Shown here: positions 9,801-17,277 of the stretch, piece after piece
How the letters are laid out: each line of letters begins with the position of its first letter
How positions within the stretch are numbered: position 1 is the first letter of the stretch
From: Bacteroidota bacterium
GTDB taxonomy: Bacteria; Bacteroidota; Ignavibacteria; Ignavibacteriales; Melioribacteraceae
Assembly (NCBI GenBank): GCA_023397505.1
Contig: JAEWUC010000007.1
Coordinates: forward strand, 372,001-436,000
Reading direction: 5' to 3'
Length of the DNA: 64,000 nt
Position numbers and translations under genes: made by a program
Notes under the pieces: model-generated
The model's database searches: none
Seen by the model: only the letters and a program-made list of their open reading frames with translations
Told to the model about the DNA's origin: nothing

Positions 9801-10487
9801 CGGCTCAAGTTTTCCATTCCGAGACTTATTGACTAAAATATTATAAGCATCATAAAACTCTTTGAAATTCATCTTGTCAGCGTTTTTTATATTCGGAACA
9901 ATTAATGAACGTGTTCCATCTTTTCTTTCAACGTCCACGGCAATTCCAAGATTTACATACGTTCTTTTTATAAGATTTGGTTTACCGTCTATGTAAGCAA
10001 AAGAATTATTCATTCCGCTTATTCTTTTTGCCGATTGAACAACTGCATAAGCAACTATATGAGTAAATGATACTTTATCAAGCCCAACTTTTTTTAAGTA
10101 TTGATTTATGATGATTCTATTTTCTTCCAGAAGTTTAACCGAAATTGTGCGTAACGATGTTGCAGTAGGTATTGCTAAACTTTCAGTCATATTCTCGATA
10201 ATCTTAGCGCCAACCCCTGTAATCAATTGGGGAGAGTTAATAGAGTTTTGATCAATTAGTTTATTGGGAATTTGTTTTGTGGCTTGTGATATTTTCTTCT
10301 CTGATAAAATCTTTCTTTCGCTTTTGCCGTTTTCGGAAGTAAGTTTATCGAAATAATTAATCCAATAATCCGAAACGGAATCTTTGTCTTCAAGGTATTT
10401 TTCGAAAATATCGGCGACAAAACCGAAGTTGAACCCAAAGTTATCAAATAACAGCTTGTGATAATCTTCAATGCTATTCTTTTTCAT
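6864..10487 (-). CDS. kgd: Fused 2-oxoglutarate dehydrogenase E2-acyltransferase/E1 component (Kgd-type)
   Basis: A 1207-residue multifunctional enzyme close in length to mycobacterial Kgd. A short N-terminal E1o segment (about residues 1-45) comes first. A dihydrolipoamide succinyltransferase catalytic domain follows (about 95-330), including the STYDHRIIQGAESG region with the catalytic His. The thiamine-diphosphate E1 domain runs from about 360 to the end, with GDAAFAGQGVVAETLNLS and NNQIGFTT forming the cofactor site. There is no lipoyl domain, so acyl transfer needs a lipoyl carrier encoded elsewhere. It catalyses oxidative decarboxylation of 2-oxoglutarate in the TCA cycle and may also act as a decarboxylase or carboligase. 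It is divergent from the LysW operon, which also draws on 2-oxoglutarate if it makes lysine. Confidence 0.93.
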   Translation of the reverse strand: MKKNSIEDYHKLLFDNFGFNFGFVADIFEKYLEDKDSVSDYWINYFDKLTSENGKSERKILSEKKISQATKQIPNKLIDQNSINSPQLITGVGAKIIENMTESLAIPTATSLRTISVKLLEENRIIINQYLKKVGLDKVSFTHIVAYAVVQSAKRISGMNNSFAYIDGKPNLIKRTYVNLGIAVDVERKDGTRSLIVPNIKNADKMNFKEFYDAYNILVNKSRNGKLEPADFQGSTITLTNPGGIGTVSSTPRLMAGQGCIIAIGSIDYPSEFKALHPTSLASLGIGKILNITSTYDHRIIQGAESGEFLGYIDKLILGEEQFYTNIFNDLSIPQKAIGWGIDTSSKIIGQSAENEHIKKQALLLQLINMFRVRGHLLADLNPLGQKFSYNKELDPAFYGFTIWDYDRPFITANLQGMETGTLREIIDVLHKTYCEKIGIEYMHIQNQEEKQWLQERMEPIFNKAKFNIDQKKRIMEKLVIAEAFEHFLHTRFVGHKRFSLEGNETIIPILDHLLKLATDSNVQEILLGMAHRGRLNILSNIIGKSYEKIFSEFEEDVDPDAPQGTGDVKYHLGATGIYKTFNEKEIKVTVAPNPSHLEFVNPVVEGISRAKQSRNNDIERNKFIPVLLHGDAAFAGQGVVAETLNLSQLKGYRTGGTIHIIINNQIGFTTTPEDARSSPYATDVAKMIQAPIIHVNGDDPEAALWVIQLAFEYRMHFHKDIVVDVVGYRRHGHNEGDDPVYTQPLMYKMIKSHSSVKELYRDKLIYDNIMNAEEVAELENNIINRLENSLKTNKKNKYEFKPDRPLAYSQDYYKSFKDKKISKVTFDMLSTIVEGITNLPSNFSVNPKLQKQISKRREFLTGDALIDWAFAESLSFGSLLINRIPVRLSGQDSARGTFSQRHLILTDMNTEEEIIPLNMISENQAKIEALDSLLSEAAVLGFEFGYSIADPISLVIWEAQFGDFANGAQVIIDNFIAASQTKWQLPNNLVLLLPHGQEGQGPEHSSARLERFLILCAENNMFVCNPTTPSQYFHLLRRQAYNVSEKPLVVMTPKSLLRLPAARSPINEFTEGTFKEVIDDRLKNKSGVKRILLTSGKIYYELLNFKEANKINDVTLVRIEQYYPFPKKELEEIFSKYINAKEIFWVQEEPQNMGAWNFICHKISDMQELKSNIRFIGRPESPSPASGSTKKHMQTQNEIIENAFYK

Positions 10488-10778
10488 TAGTGCTTAATCT
10501 TTCTTTTTATTTAGTAACAAGAAAACCACAGATTTTGTTCTATATATGAATAAATCCAAAATAGAATTTTTGAGGGTGGTATTTTTTTCAAGTTATGGAT
10601 TTTCATAAGAGTAATAACTTGTAATTATTCTGCAAAATGAGACAGCTATAACTATGCATATTGGTGAATAATTATGCATCAAATAAAAAATAATCTTAGA
10701 AACGAAAGCGAGTTTATTGCAAAGGCGTGAAATATTTTTTATTTTCGCACACAAAAATATTTTATTAATGGAGTAGAA
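10488..10778. other. Divergent intergenic region between kgd and lysW
   Basis: This 291-base, very AT-rich gap separates two divergently transcribed units and must hold promoters for both. A lysW promoter candidate lies at 10716-10747. I found no exact TAnnTTTG box for kgd. No ORF with coding character, no tRNA and no recognisable riboswitch fold was seen. Confidence 0.6.
10716..10747 (+). promoter_or_regulatory. Candidate promoter of the lysW operon
   Basis: ATTG at 10716-10719, then 20 bases, then TATTTTCG at 10740-10747. Each box is one base off the Bacteroidetes consensus TTTG / TAnnTTTG. The -7 box lies 31 bases before the lysW start codon. Confidence 0.4.
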
Positions 10779-10946
10779 ATGAAAGCGGAATGTCCTGTAT
10801 GCGGTGCATCTATAGATTTAGCTGAAGGAACAGTTGCAGGCGAATTAATTGAATGCCCTGAATGCGGTACCGAATTGGAAGTTGCCTCGCTTGAACCGCC
10901 GACCCTTAGCGAAGCTCCTCAAGAAGAAGAAGATTGGGGTGAATAA
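10779..10946 (+). CDS. lysW: LysW amino-group carrier protein
   Basis: A 55-residue acidic protein. It has a zinc-ribbon of two Cys pairs (CPVCG at residues 5-9 and CPECG at 26-30) and ends in EDWGE, the diagnostic LysW C-terminus. In this pathway the gamma-carboxyl of the terminal Glu is ligated to the alpha-amino group of aminoadipate or glutamate. The intermediate then stays tethered during phosphorylation, reduction and transamination. GGAG at 10769-10772 serves as ribosome-binding site. It is the first gene of an operon with lysX, lysY/argC, lysZ and lysJ, which confirms the assignment. Confidence 0.97.
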   Translation: MKAECPVCGASIDLAEGTVAGELIECPECGTELEVASLEPPTLSEAPQEEEDWGE

Positions 10947-12104
10947 TTGGTTTGGGTTTTAGACTCTACATTACGAGAAGGCGAACAAACCCCTGGAGTT
11001 TATTTCGATAAACACATCAAACTGGCAATTGCCAATTTATTGGATGAAGTTGGTGTTGATATTATTGAAGCGGGACATCCAATGGTTACCCCTGAAATCC
11101 ATGCTGCCGTTAAATCGATTGCACAAAAGAATTATAAATCGATTGTCGGTGCTCATTCGCGTTCTCTAAAATCAGATGTTGATCTTGCCCTTGAATGCGG
11201 TGTTGGATTCATTGGAATTTTTTACTGCGTCTCTGATGAAAGACTTGAAACTGTGTTTAAAAAAGATCTTGATTCGGCTATCACGTTGATAACCGATGTG
11301 ATTAAATATGCAAAATCACAAAAACCTGATCTTTTAATTCGTTATACTCCTGAAGATACTGTGAGATCACAATTTGAAAATGTTGTTAAAGCGGCAGTTG
11401 CTGCCGTAGAAGCCGGTGCAGATATAATTAGTGTTGCCGATACAACGGGTTTTATGGTTCCGGGCACAAACAGAAGCATGTATGATTATATATCTAAATT
11501 AAAAGATGAGTTTGCAAGTAGAAATCTTTCACCAAAAGTTGCAGTGCATTGCCACAATGACCGCGGACTTGCATTGGCAAATGCATTAGATGCATACCGG
11601 GCAGGTGTTGATGTTATCGATGCTGCAGCACTCGGTTTGGGCGAGCGTGCCGGCATAGTTGACCTTGCACAACTTTTAACTGTTCTTACCGTAGATTACA
11701 ATGAAAGAAAATGGAATCTCAATAAACTTGTTGAGCTTTATGATTTAGTGAGCAAACATTCTCACATCCCAATCCCGGCTAATTTCCCGATTACGGGGAA
11801 AAATGCTTTTACGCATTGCGCAGGCGTTCATACTCATGCTGCGGCAATTAATCCTATGCATTATGAAAGTTTGAATCCCGAGTTGATTGGCAAACAACGT
11901 ACTTTTGCTCTTGATCATATGTCGGGTATCGCTTCATTAAGATATGCTCTTACTTTAATCAACGAAGATTCGCTCGAAAGCGATTTACAGCACGATGTTT
12001 TAATTGAAGTTAAATCCGTCGGGCAGCGCGGGCGTACAGTTGATCTTTCCGAATTAAAACATATCGTTGATGCAGTGAAGCATCACCAGACATACACTAA
12101 GTGA
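10947..12104 (+). CDS. Homocitrate synthase-like enzyme (DRE-TIM / isopropylmalate synthase family)
   Basis: A 385-residue enzyme beginning with TTG on the very next base after the lysW stop, so translation is probably coupled. It opens with DSTLREGEQTPG, the DRE-TIM active-site motif. Further on is VHCHNDRGLALANALDA, with the metal-binding HxH. The family condenses acetyl-CoA with a 2-oxo acid. Inside a LysW operon the expected reaction is 2-oxoglutarate plus acetyl-CoA to homocitrate, the first step of the aminoadipate route to lysine. Citramalate or isopropylmalate synthase activity is possible from the sequence alone. Homoaconitase and homoisocitrate dehydrogenase genes are not in the window. 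A 7-bp hairpin overlaps its stop codon. Confidence 0.78.
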   Translation: MVWVLDSTLREGEQTPGVYFDKHIKLAIANLLDEVGVDIIEAGHPMVTPEIHAAVKSIAQKNYKSIVGAHSRSLKSDVDLALECGVGFIGIFYCVSDERLETVFKKDLDSAITLITDVIKYAKSQKPDLLIRYTPEDTVRSQFENVVKAAVAAVEAGADIISVADTTGFMVPGTNRSMYDYISKLKDEFASRNLSPKVAVHCHNDRGLALANALDAYRAGVDVIDAAALGLGERAGIVDLAQLLTVLTVDYNERKWNLNKLVELYDLVSKHSHIPIPANFPITGKNAFTHCAGVHTHAAAINPMHYESLNPELIGKQRTFALDHMSGIASLRYALTLINEDSLESDLQHDVLIEVKSVGQRGRTVDLSELKHIVDAVKHHQTYTK

Positions 12105-12116
12105 GCCCCGCTCACT
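12100..12116 (+). other. Small perfect hairpin over the homocitrate synthase stop codon
   Basis: AGTGAGC, a CCC loop, then GCTCACT: seven paired bases with a three-base loop. The stop codon TGA (12102-12104) lies in the left arm. No T-run follows, so it is not a standard terminator. It may be an mRNA stability or processing element between the second and third genes of the operon. Confidence 0.4.
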
Positions 12117-12163
12117 ATAAAACCTTTAACTAAAATATATTTTAACCACCGGAGAACAATAAA

Positions 12164-13012
12164 ATGAAAATTGGACTACTCCATTCTTTAATAAGAAAGG
12201 ACGAGAAATTTTTAATGGATGAGTTTAAAGCCGTTAAAGGCGTTGAACTTGTTATGATCGATGATCGCGAAATAACTTTTAATTTAGGTAAAGATCATTA
12301 TGACATTGATGTTTTGGTTGAAAGATGCATCAACCATTCACGCGCACATCACGGACTAAGATTATTTGAAGCGGCTGGAATTAAATGCGTTAATACATTT
12401 GAAGTAGCAACAGTTTGCGGCGATAAATTATTAACATCAATTGCATTGGCTGAACATAAAGTTCCTCAGCCGGAAGTAAGAGTTGCATTCACAGAAGAAT
12501 CAGCTTTAAAAGCTATTGAAGAAATGGGCTACCCGGTTGTGCTTAAACCTGCTGTCGGTTCTTGGGGAAGATTACTTTCCAAAATTAACGACCGCGATGC
12601 AGCCGAAGCAATTCTCGAACATAAAACTGTTCTTGGCTCATATCATCATTCTATTTTTTATATTCAAAAATATGTTGAGAAGAGTGGTAGAGATATTAGA
12701 AGTTTTGTTATAGGCGATAAATGTATTGCCGCAATCTATAGAACATCTCCTCATTGGATTACAAACACTGCACGCGGCGGTCAAGCTACAAATTGTATTG
12801 TAACGGATGAATTGAATGAAATATCCGTCAACGCTGCAAAGGCAGTCGGCGGCGGTATAGTTGCTATAGATGTTTTTGAAACGACCCAAGGTTTAATGGT
12901 AAATGAAGTGAATTATACGATGGAGTATAAAAACAGCATCGCAACAACAGGCGTTAACATTCCTCAAAAAATGGTTGAATATATCTTGCAAGTTGCAGAG
13001 GGAAGAAAATGA
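12164..13012 (+). CDS. lysX: LysW ligase LysX (ATP-grasp; LysW-gamma-aminoadipate or -glutamate ligase)
   Basis: A 282-residue ATP-grasp enzyme joining the amino group of aminoadipate (LysX) or glutamate (ArgX) to the C-terminal Glu of LysW. Visible family features are [18 protein letters not shown], the ATP-grasp core [16 protein letters not shown], the NTARGGQA loop, and [13 protein letters not shown] near the C-terminus with metal-binding Glu/Asn. Length is normal for LysX. The start is ATG with an upstream GGAG. It overlaps argC by four bases (ATGA). Which substrate it uses cannot be settled by eye; the upstream homocitrate synthase favours lysine, but one enzyme may serve both pathways. 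Confidence 0.92.
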   Translation: MKIGLLHSLIRKDEKFLMDEFKAVKGVELVMIDDREITFNLGKDHYDIDVLVERCINHSRAHHGLRLFEAAGIKCVNTFEVATVCGDKLLTSIALAEHKVPQPEVRVAFTEESALKAIEEMGYPVVLKPAVGSWGRLLSKINDRDAAEAILEHKTVLGSYHHSIFYIQKYVEKSGRDIRSFVIGDKCIAAIYRTSPHWITNTARGGQATNCIVTDELNEISVNAAKAVGGGIVAIDVFETTQGLMVNEVNYTMEYKNSIATTGVNIPQKMVEYILQVAEGRK

Positions 13013-14055
13013 ACAAAGTGAAAGTATCGATAGTTGGCGCATCCGGCTACACGGGCGGTGAATTATTAAGACTGCTTTTATTTCATCCGAATGTTGAAGT
13101 AAATCAAGTTACATCGGAAAGCTATACCGGAAAATTTGTACATAAAATTCATCCGAACTTGCGTAAATCCACTACTCTGAAATTTGTTTCTGTAAATGAA
13201 TTGGTTGATTGTGATTTGCTATTCTTATGTTTACCGCATAATAGTTCGCAAAATAAAATTGAGGACTTCAAAAAACTTGCACCGAAAATTATTGATTTGA
13301 GTGCAGATTTCCGTTTGAAAGACAATATTGAATATGAAAAATGGTACGGGCATAAACATTCACGCCCGGATTTGTTGAATGAGTTTGTTTATGGTATTCC
13401 CGAGCTTCACCGCGAAGAAATGAAAAAAGCAAATTATATCTCAAGTGCTGGATGCAACGCTACGGCAAGCATTCTTGGTTTATACCCGCTTTATAAAAAC
13501 GGTTTGGTTGAAGAAGATAGAACAGTGATTGAAGTTAAAGCCGGTTCAAGCGAAGGCGGAAATAAAGTCAACGAAGGATCGCACCATCCCGAAAGAAGCG
13601 GGGTAGTGCGTTCATACATGCCGACTCAGCACAGGCATACTGCGGAAATATTGCAAGAACTTTCTTTCGGAAAAAAAATACAAGTTCACTTTTCGGCTAC
13701 CGCTATTGATATGGTACGCGGGTTGCTTGCTACATGTCATGTTTTCTTAAAAGAAAATTTGCAGGAAAAAGATATTTGGAAATTTTACCGCGAAGCATAC
13801 AGCAATGAGCCATTTATCAGGATCGTAAAAGAGAGCGATGGAATTTACCGTTACCCCGAGCCGAAATTGTTAAGCGGCACTAATTACTGCGATGTTGGTT
13901 TTAAGAAAGATGAATTCTCTAATAGATTAGTCGTTGTTAGTGCAATTGATAATTTAATGAAAGGAGCTGCGGGACAAGCGCTCCAGGCGTTTAATATAAT
14001 GTACGGATTTGATGAAAGAACCGGACTCGAATTCCCGGGTTTACATCCGATCTAA
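13009..14055 (+). CDS. argC: N-acetyl/LysW-gamma-glutamyl(aminoadipyl) phosphate reductase (ArgC/LysY)
   Basis: A 348-residue NADPH-dependent reductase. It has an N-terminal Rossmann motif ([11 protein letters not shown], residues 9-19), the active-site cysteine in SAGCNATA (Cys149), and the later PTQHRHTAE histidines of the ArgC family. The segment [20 protein letters not shown] is typical of LysW-dependent LysY/ArgC rather than acetyl-glutamate enzymes. It reduces the LysW-bound acyl-phosphate made by LysZ to a semialdehyde. The start overlaps lysX by four bases. It is followed by a palindromic repeat (14067-14132). Confidence 0.9.
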   Translation: MNKVKVSIVGASGYTGGELLRLLLFHPNVEVNQVTSESYTGKFVHKIHPNLRKSTTLKFVSVNELVDCDLLFLCLPHNSSQNKIEDFKKLAPKIIDLSADFRLKDNIEYEKWYGHKHSRPDLLNEFVYGIPELHREEMKKANYISSAGCNATASILGLYPLYKNGLVEEDRTVIEVKAGSSEGGNKVNEGSHHPERSGVVRSYMPTQHRHTAEILQELSFGKKIQVHFSATAIDMVRGLLATCHVFLKENLQEKDIWKFYREAYSNEPFIRIVKESDGIYRYPEPKLLSGTNYCDVGFKKDEFSNRLVVVSAIDNLMKGAAGQALQAFNIMYGFDERTGLEFPGLHPI

Positions 14056-14066
14056 TTAATCGTAAT

Positions 14067-14132
14067 CATGCTCTTATTCTTAATGTTGATCTTATGAAAT
14101 CCTGAATTAAGAGCAGGGGCGAGAATAAGAGT
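14067..14132. repeat. Palindromic intergenic repeat, family 2, copy a
   Basis: The left arm CTCTTATTCT (14071-14080) pairs with the right arm AGAATAAGAG (14122-14131). The inner part carries AAGAGCAGGGGCGAGAATAAG, the core shared with copies at about 19582-19636 and 59433-59486. It lies between argC and the amidotransferase-like gene. Confidence 0.65.
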
Positions 14133-14143
14133 AAATATAAAAT

Positions 14144-14788
14144 ATGTGCAGATTACTTTACGTTAATTCAAAAAACGAGTTTAATATTTCCGAATATCTT
14201 GAAAAATTTGCGGAGGTATCTCGGAAAAGCAAGGAATACCAAGGGCATGGTTGGGGCTGCGCTTATTTGCAGGGTAATCTATGGAAGTACTATAAAAATG
14301 TTAAACCTATTTGGGAAGATGAGTTCTCAAGTTTTGGTAATACAAACAGATTAATTGTTCATGCCCGCAGTGCATTCAAGGATGAAGGAATAGTTGTTGA
14401 AAACAATATGCCCTTTTACGATGATAAATCTATTTTTGTTTTTAACGGTGAATTGAGAGGTGTTAAAATAAAAGAAGAAGGACGAATAGGAGCGGAAAAA
14501 ATATTTAATTATATAAAACGGTTCGATAAAGGAGATTTAAAAGATGCGCTTAGTAAAGGAACGGAAATTATTACGAAAAAGTCATCTTATGTTCGAGCGA
14601 TGAATATTATTTTATCCGAAAAAAATGCTTCATATGTTTATTCTCAATTTAACGAAGATGAAGAATATTTTACGATGCATTCGAAATCAACAGACGATAA
14701 AATAATTGTTTGTTCCGATCCATTTATTGGTGAATCCGGTTGGCAGCCAATACAAAATAATTCTTTAACGGAGTACAAATGCTTTTAA
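14144..14788 (+). CDS. Class II glutamine amidotransferase-like hydrolase (candidate LysW-product releasing enzyme)
   Basis: A 214-residue Ntn-type hydrolase. After Met removal Cys2 (MCRLLY) is the N-terminal nucleophile. GHGWG at residues 34-38 matches the family's GWG element. HARSA (Arg75) aligns with HTRWA of GlmS, whose Arg73 holds the glutamine alpha-carboxylate, and NG at 101-102 forms the oxyanion hole. Where GlmS has TDTE, with Asp123 binding the alpha-amino group, this protein has IGAE (residues 115-118), so that Asp is missing. There is no synthase domain, so it is a stand-alone hydrolase like EgtC or YafJ. It lies between argC and lysZ and overlaps lysZ by 10 bases. EgtC cleaves a gamma-glutamyl amide; I infer a similar role here, freeing lysine or ornithine from LysW. 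The family is clear; the substrate is a hypothesis. Confidence 0.8.
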   Translation: MCRLLYVNSKNEFNISEYLEKFAEVSRKSKEYQGHGWGCAYLQGNLWKYYKNVKPIWEDEFSSFGNTNRLIVHARSAFKDEGIVVENNMPFYDDKSIFVFNGELRGVKIKEEGRIGAEKIFNYIKRFDKGDLKDALSKGTEIITKKSSYVRAMNIILSEKNASYVYSQFNEDEEYFTMHSKSTDDKIIVCSDPFIGESGWQPIQNNSLTEYKCF

Positions 14789-15579
14789 TAAAAATCGGCG
14801 GCGGAAAGGAATTAAATCTTAAAGCCATTATTTCCGATCTCGCAACACTTGATGAAAAATTCATTATTGTTCATGGTGCTAATGCACTGCGTGATGAACT
14901 CGCTCAAAAACTAAATATCGAAAAGAGAATTGTAACTTCACTTTCCGGTTATGATTCTGTATTCAGTGATGAAAACACAATAGACTTGGCTATGATGGCT
15001 TATGCCGGGCTAAAAAACAAACGCATTGTTGAAATGTGCCAGCAAAAAGGAATTAATGCTGTCGGACTTTCAGGTATAGACGGTAAAGTATTGCAGGGAA
15101 AACGTAACACGGGTATAAAGGTTCGCGAGAACGGCAAAACTTTATTGCTTCGTGATTTCTCAGGCAAACCGAAAGCTATTAATAAACAATTGTTGGATTT
15201 GCTGTTGGAAAACGGGTACACACCGGTTTTAAGTGTTCCGCTAATTGATGAGAATAATTTTGCAATAAATTCAGAGAACGATGATATCGTTGCACTGCTT
15301 CAAACAGAAATGAAAGCGGATAAAGTTATTTCGTTAATTGAGGCGCCGGGTTTCTTAATGGATAAAAATGATCCGTCTTCACTCGTTTCCAAAATGTCGG
15401 TCGCGGAACTTGAAGCAATGGAACAAAAAGTTGAAGGAAGAATGAAGAGAAAAATTCTTGCAATCCGGAAACTTTTTGGAGAAGAAACTTCAGTTGGAAC
15501 AGCTGTTATAATTTCCGACGGAAGAACAGAGCATCCTATACTTGATGCAATAAACGGAAAAGGGACAATAATTTCATAG
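14779..15579 (+). CDS. lysZ: LysW-gamma-aminoadipate/glutamate kinase (LysZ, ArgB family)
   Basis: A 266-residue amino-acid kinase. It begins LLIKIGGGKE (nucleotide-binding Lys and Gly loop) and has VHGANALRDEL in place of the VHGGG of acetylglutamate kinases. VGLSGIDG follows, and a C-terminal GRMKRK segment corresponds to GPGMNRK of LysZ. It phosphorylates the side-chain carboxylate of the LysW-bound substrate. The ATG lies within the end of the amidotransferase-like gene, so the two are translationally coupled. The altered VHGAN and its operon position mark it as the LysW-dependent form rather than classical ArgB. Confidence 0.9.
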   Translation: MLLIKIGGGKELNLKAIISDLATLDEKFIIVHGANALRDELAQKLNIEKRIVTSLSGYDSVFSDENTIDLAMMAYAGLKNKRIVEMCQQKGINAVGLSGIDGKVLQGKRNTGIKVRENGKTLLLRDFSGKPKAINKQLLDLLLENGYTPVLSVPLIDENNFAINSENDDIVALLQTEMKADKVISLIEAPGFLMDKNDPSSLVSKMSVAELEAMEQKVEGRMKRKILAIRKLFGEETSVGTAVIISDGRTEHPILDAINGKGTIIS

Positions 15580-15593
15580 AGACGGAGTATAAA

Positions 15594-16748
15594 ATGAAAG
15601 ATTACAAAGCACTTGTACAGCAATACGAATTTGATGTTTACCCAATGCGCGATATAGTTTTGGTTAAAGGTAAAGGCGCGCGTTTATGGGATGATAAAGG
15701 AAATGAATATATCGATATGGCTGCAGGTATCAGCGTTGCAAATATCGGTCACTCAAATGATAAAGTTGTTGAAGCAATTTCTAAGCAGGCTGCGACATTA
15801 ATTACATGTGCAAATACTTTTTACAACGATACAAAAGCTCTTTTCCTTGAAAAACTTTTTAATGTTGTACCTAAAAATTTGAAGAAAGCATTTCTTACGA
15901 ACTCCGGCGCCGAAGCAATGGAAGCAGCAATTAAATTTGCGCGGGCTGTTACAAAGAAAACAAAATTTGTTTCGGCAATGAAAGGTTTTCACGGAAGAAC
16001 TTACGGCGCTTTAAGTGCAACATATAAAAAAGAATACCGCGAAATTTTCGAACCGCTCGTTCCGGGTTTTTCTTTTGTACCTTACAATAATTTTGAAAAA
16101 CTTGCTGCCGAAATTGACGATGATACAGCTGCCGTAATTCTAGAATTAGTGCAGGGAGAAGGAGGCATTAATCTTGGCAACAAAGAATATTTTAAAAAAG
16201 TTAGAAATCTATGTACAGAAAAAAATGTTTTGTTGATCATTGATGAAATTCAAACCGGATTTTGCCGCACAGGAAAAATGTTTGCAATTGAGCACTTTGG
16301 TATTGAAGCTGATATGATGACAGTTGCAAAATCCATTGCAGGCGGTTTCCCGATGGGTGCTTTATTATGTTCAGATAAAATACAAATCGAAAAAGGAAAA
16401 CACGGCTCAACATTCGGCGGTAATCCGCTTGCATGTGCTGCCGGGATAGCATCAATTGATTTTATGATTGAGAATAAATTATGGGAACAAGCCGAAGCGA
16501 AAGGAAAATATTTCAAAGAGAAGTTGGAAGGTTATACTCTTTCAAAAGTTAGGGAAATCCGCCAAATTGGTTTAATGATTGGAATAGAACTAAAAGATAA
16601 ATCTCAGCCGGTAATACTTGAACTGCTTGAAAATAAAATAGTAACATTACCTGCAGGTACAACTGTATTAAGATTACTTCCGCCGCTTGTAATTAGTTAT
16701 GAAGATCTCGATGTTGTTATCAATAAACTCGCAGAAATCTTAAAATGA
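15594..16748 (+). CDS. lysJ: LysW-gamma-L-lysine/ornithine aminotransferase (LysJ, ArgD family)
   Basis: A 384-residue class III PLP aminotransferase. It shows NSGAEAMEAAIKFARAV (phosphate-binding loop), FHGRTYGALSAT, DEIQTGFCRTG, and AKSIAGGFPMGA, where the Lys of AKS forms the PLP aldimine. STFGGNPLACAAG follows. It converts the LysW-tethered semialdehyde to the amine, the last step before hydrolytic release. An upstream GACGGAG is a good ribosome-binding site. It is the last gene of the LysW operon; no LysK-type M20 hydrolase follows, and the next sequence is a palindromic repeat. Confidence 0.92.
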   Translation: MKDYKALVQQYEFDVYPMRDIVLVKGKGARLWDDKGNEYIDMAAGISVANIGHSNDKVVEAISKQAATLITCANTFYNDTKALFLEKLFNVVPKNLKKAFLTNSGAEAMEAAIKFARAVTKKTKFVSAMKGFHGRTYGALSATYKKEYREIFEPLVPGFSFVPYNNFEKLAAEIDDDTAAVILELVQGEGGINLGNKEYFKKVRNLCTEKNVLLIIDEIQTGFCRTGKMFAIEHFGIEADMMTVAKSIAGGFPMGALLCSDKIQIEKGKHGSTFGGNPLACAAGIASIDFMIENKLWEQAEAKGKYFKEKLEGYTLSKVREIRQIGLMIGIELKDKSQPVILELLENKIVTLPAGTTVLRLLPPLVISYEDLDVVINKLAEILK

Positions 16749-16751
16749 GCG

Positions 16752-16842
16752 AAGAGTGATGAGTGTAGAGTGCAGAACTGAAAGCTCGAATTAATAAGTT
16801 TTGCACTCTTTACTCGGCGTTCTATACTCGTCACTCGTTTTC
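16752..16842. repeat. Palindromic intergenic repeat, family 1, copy a
   Basis: An imperfect palindrome of about 90 bases between lysJ and nuoA. The left arm runs GAAGAGTGATGAGTGTAGAG... and the right arm ...CTATACTCGTCACTCG. It includes AGAGTGCAGAACTG, 14 bases also found inside rsmE at 51939-51952. It probably also works as a transcription barrier between the two operons. An open frame crosses it into nuoA but is not coding. Confidence 0.6.
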
Positions 16843-16908
16843 AAAGATACTTTGACTTTATACCTTCTTTTGGGTTATTTTTCACCCGTCAAAAAAATAT
16901 CAAATAAC

Positions 16909-17277
16909 ATGATTCTTGATTACATACCTGTGTTTTTAGTTTTAATAATTGCTGCAATTTTTGGTGCGGCAACCGTTTTTTCTTCTAAACTTTTTGGACC
17001 TTTCCGTCCAAATAAAGTCAAAATTATGACATATGAAAGCGGTAAAGATCCGGTCGGTACTACACATGAAAGGATTTCTATAAAATATTATCTTGTTGCT
17101 ATGATGTTTATTATTTTCGATATAGAAGTGGTTTATGTGTATCCTTGGGCAGTGCAATTTAAAAGTTTATTCAACGATTTTGGAATTTTTGCTTTTATGC
17201 CGATGTTAATATTTTTAATTGTCCTCGAACTTGGTTTCCTTTACGTTCTTATGAAAGGCGGTTTAAAATGGGATTAG
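16909..17277 (+). CDS. nuoA: NADH-quinone oxidoreductase subunit A
   Basis: A 122-residue membrane protein with three transmembrane segments. The frame is open back to 16801, but that extension is encoded by a palindromic repeat. ATG 16909 gives the normal NuoA length and the usual N-terminus ([19 protein letters not shown]). The conserved YESGKDPVG and [12 protein letters not shown] elements are present; the acidic residues of the second segment belong to the quinone-site region of complex I. It overlaps nuoB by 10 bases. Confidence 0.93.
   Translation: MILDYIPVFLVLIIAAIFGAATVFSSKLFGPFRPNKVKIMTYESGKDPVGTTHERISIKYYLVAMMFIIFDIEVVYVYPWAVQFKSLFNDFGIFAFMPMLIFLIVLELGFLYVLMKGGLKWD

Noticed and set aside
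16801..16908. Upstream extension of nuoA with a start at 16801
   Set aside because: It is translated from a palindromic repeat; the ATG at 16909 gives the normal NuoA length and N-terminus.
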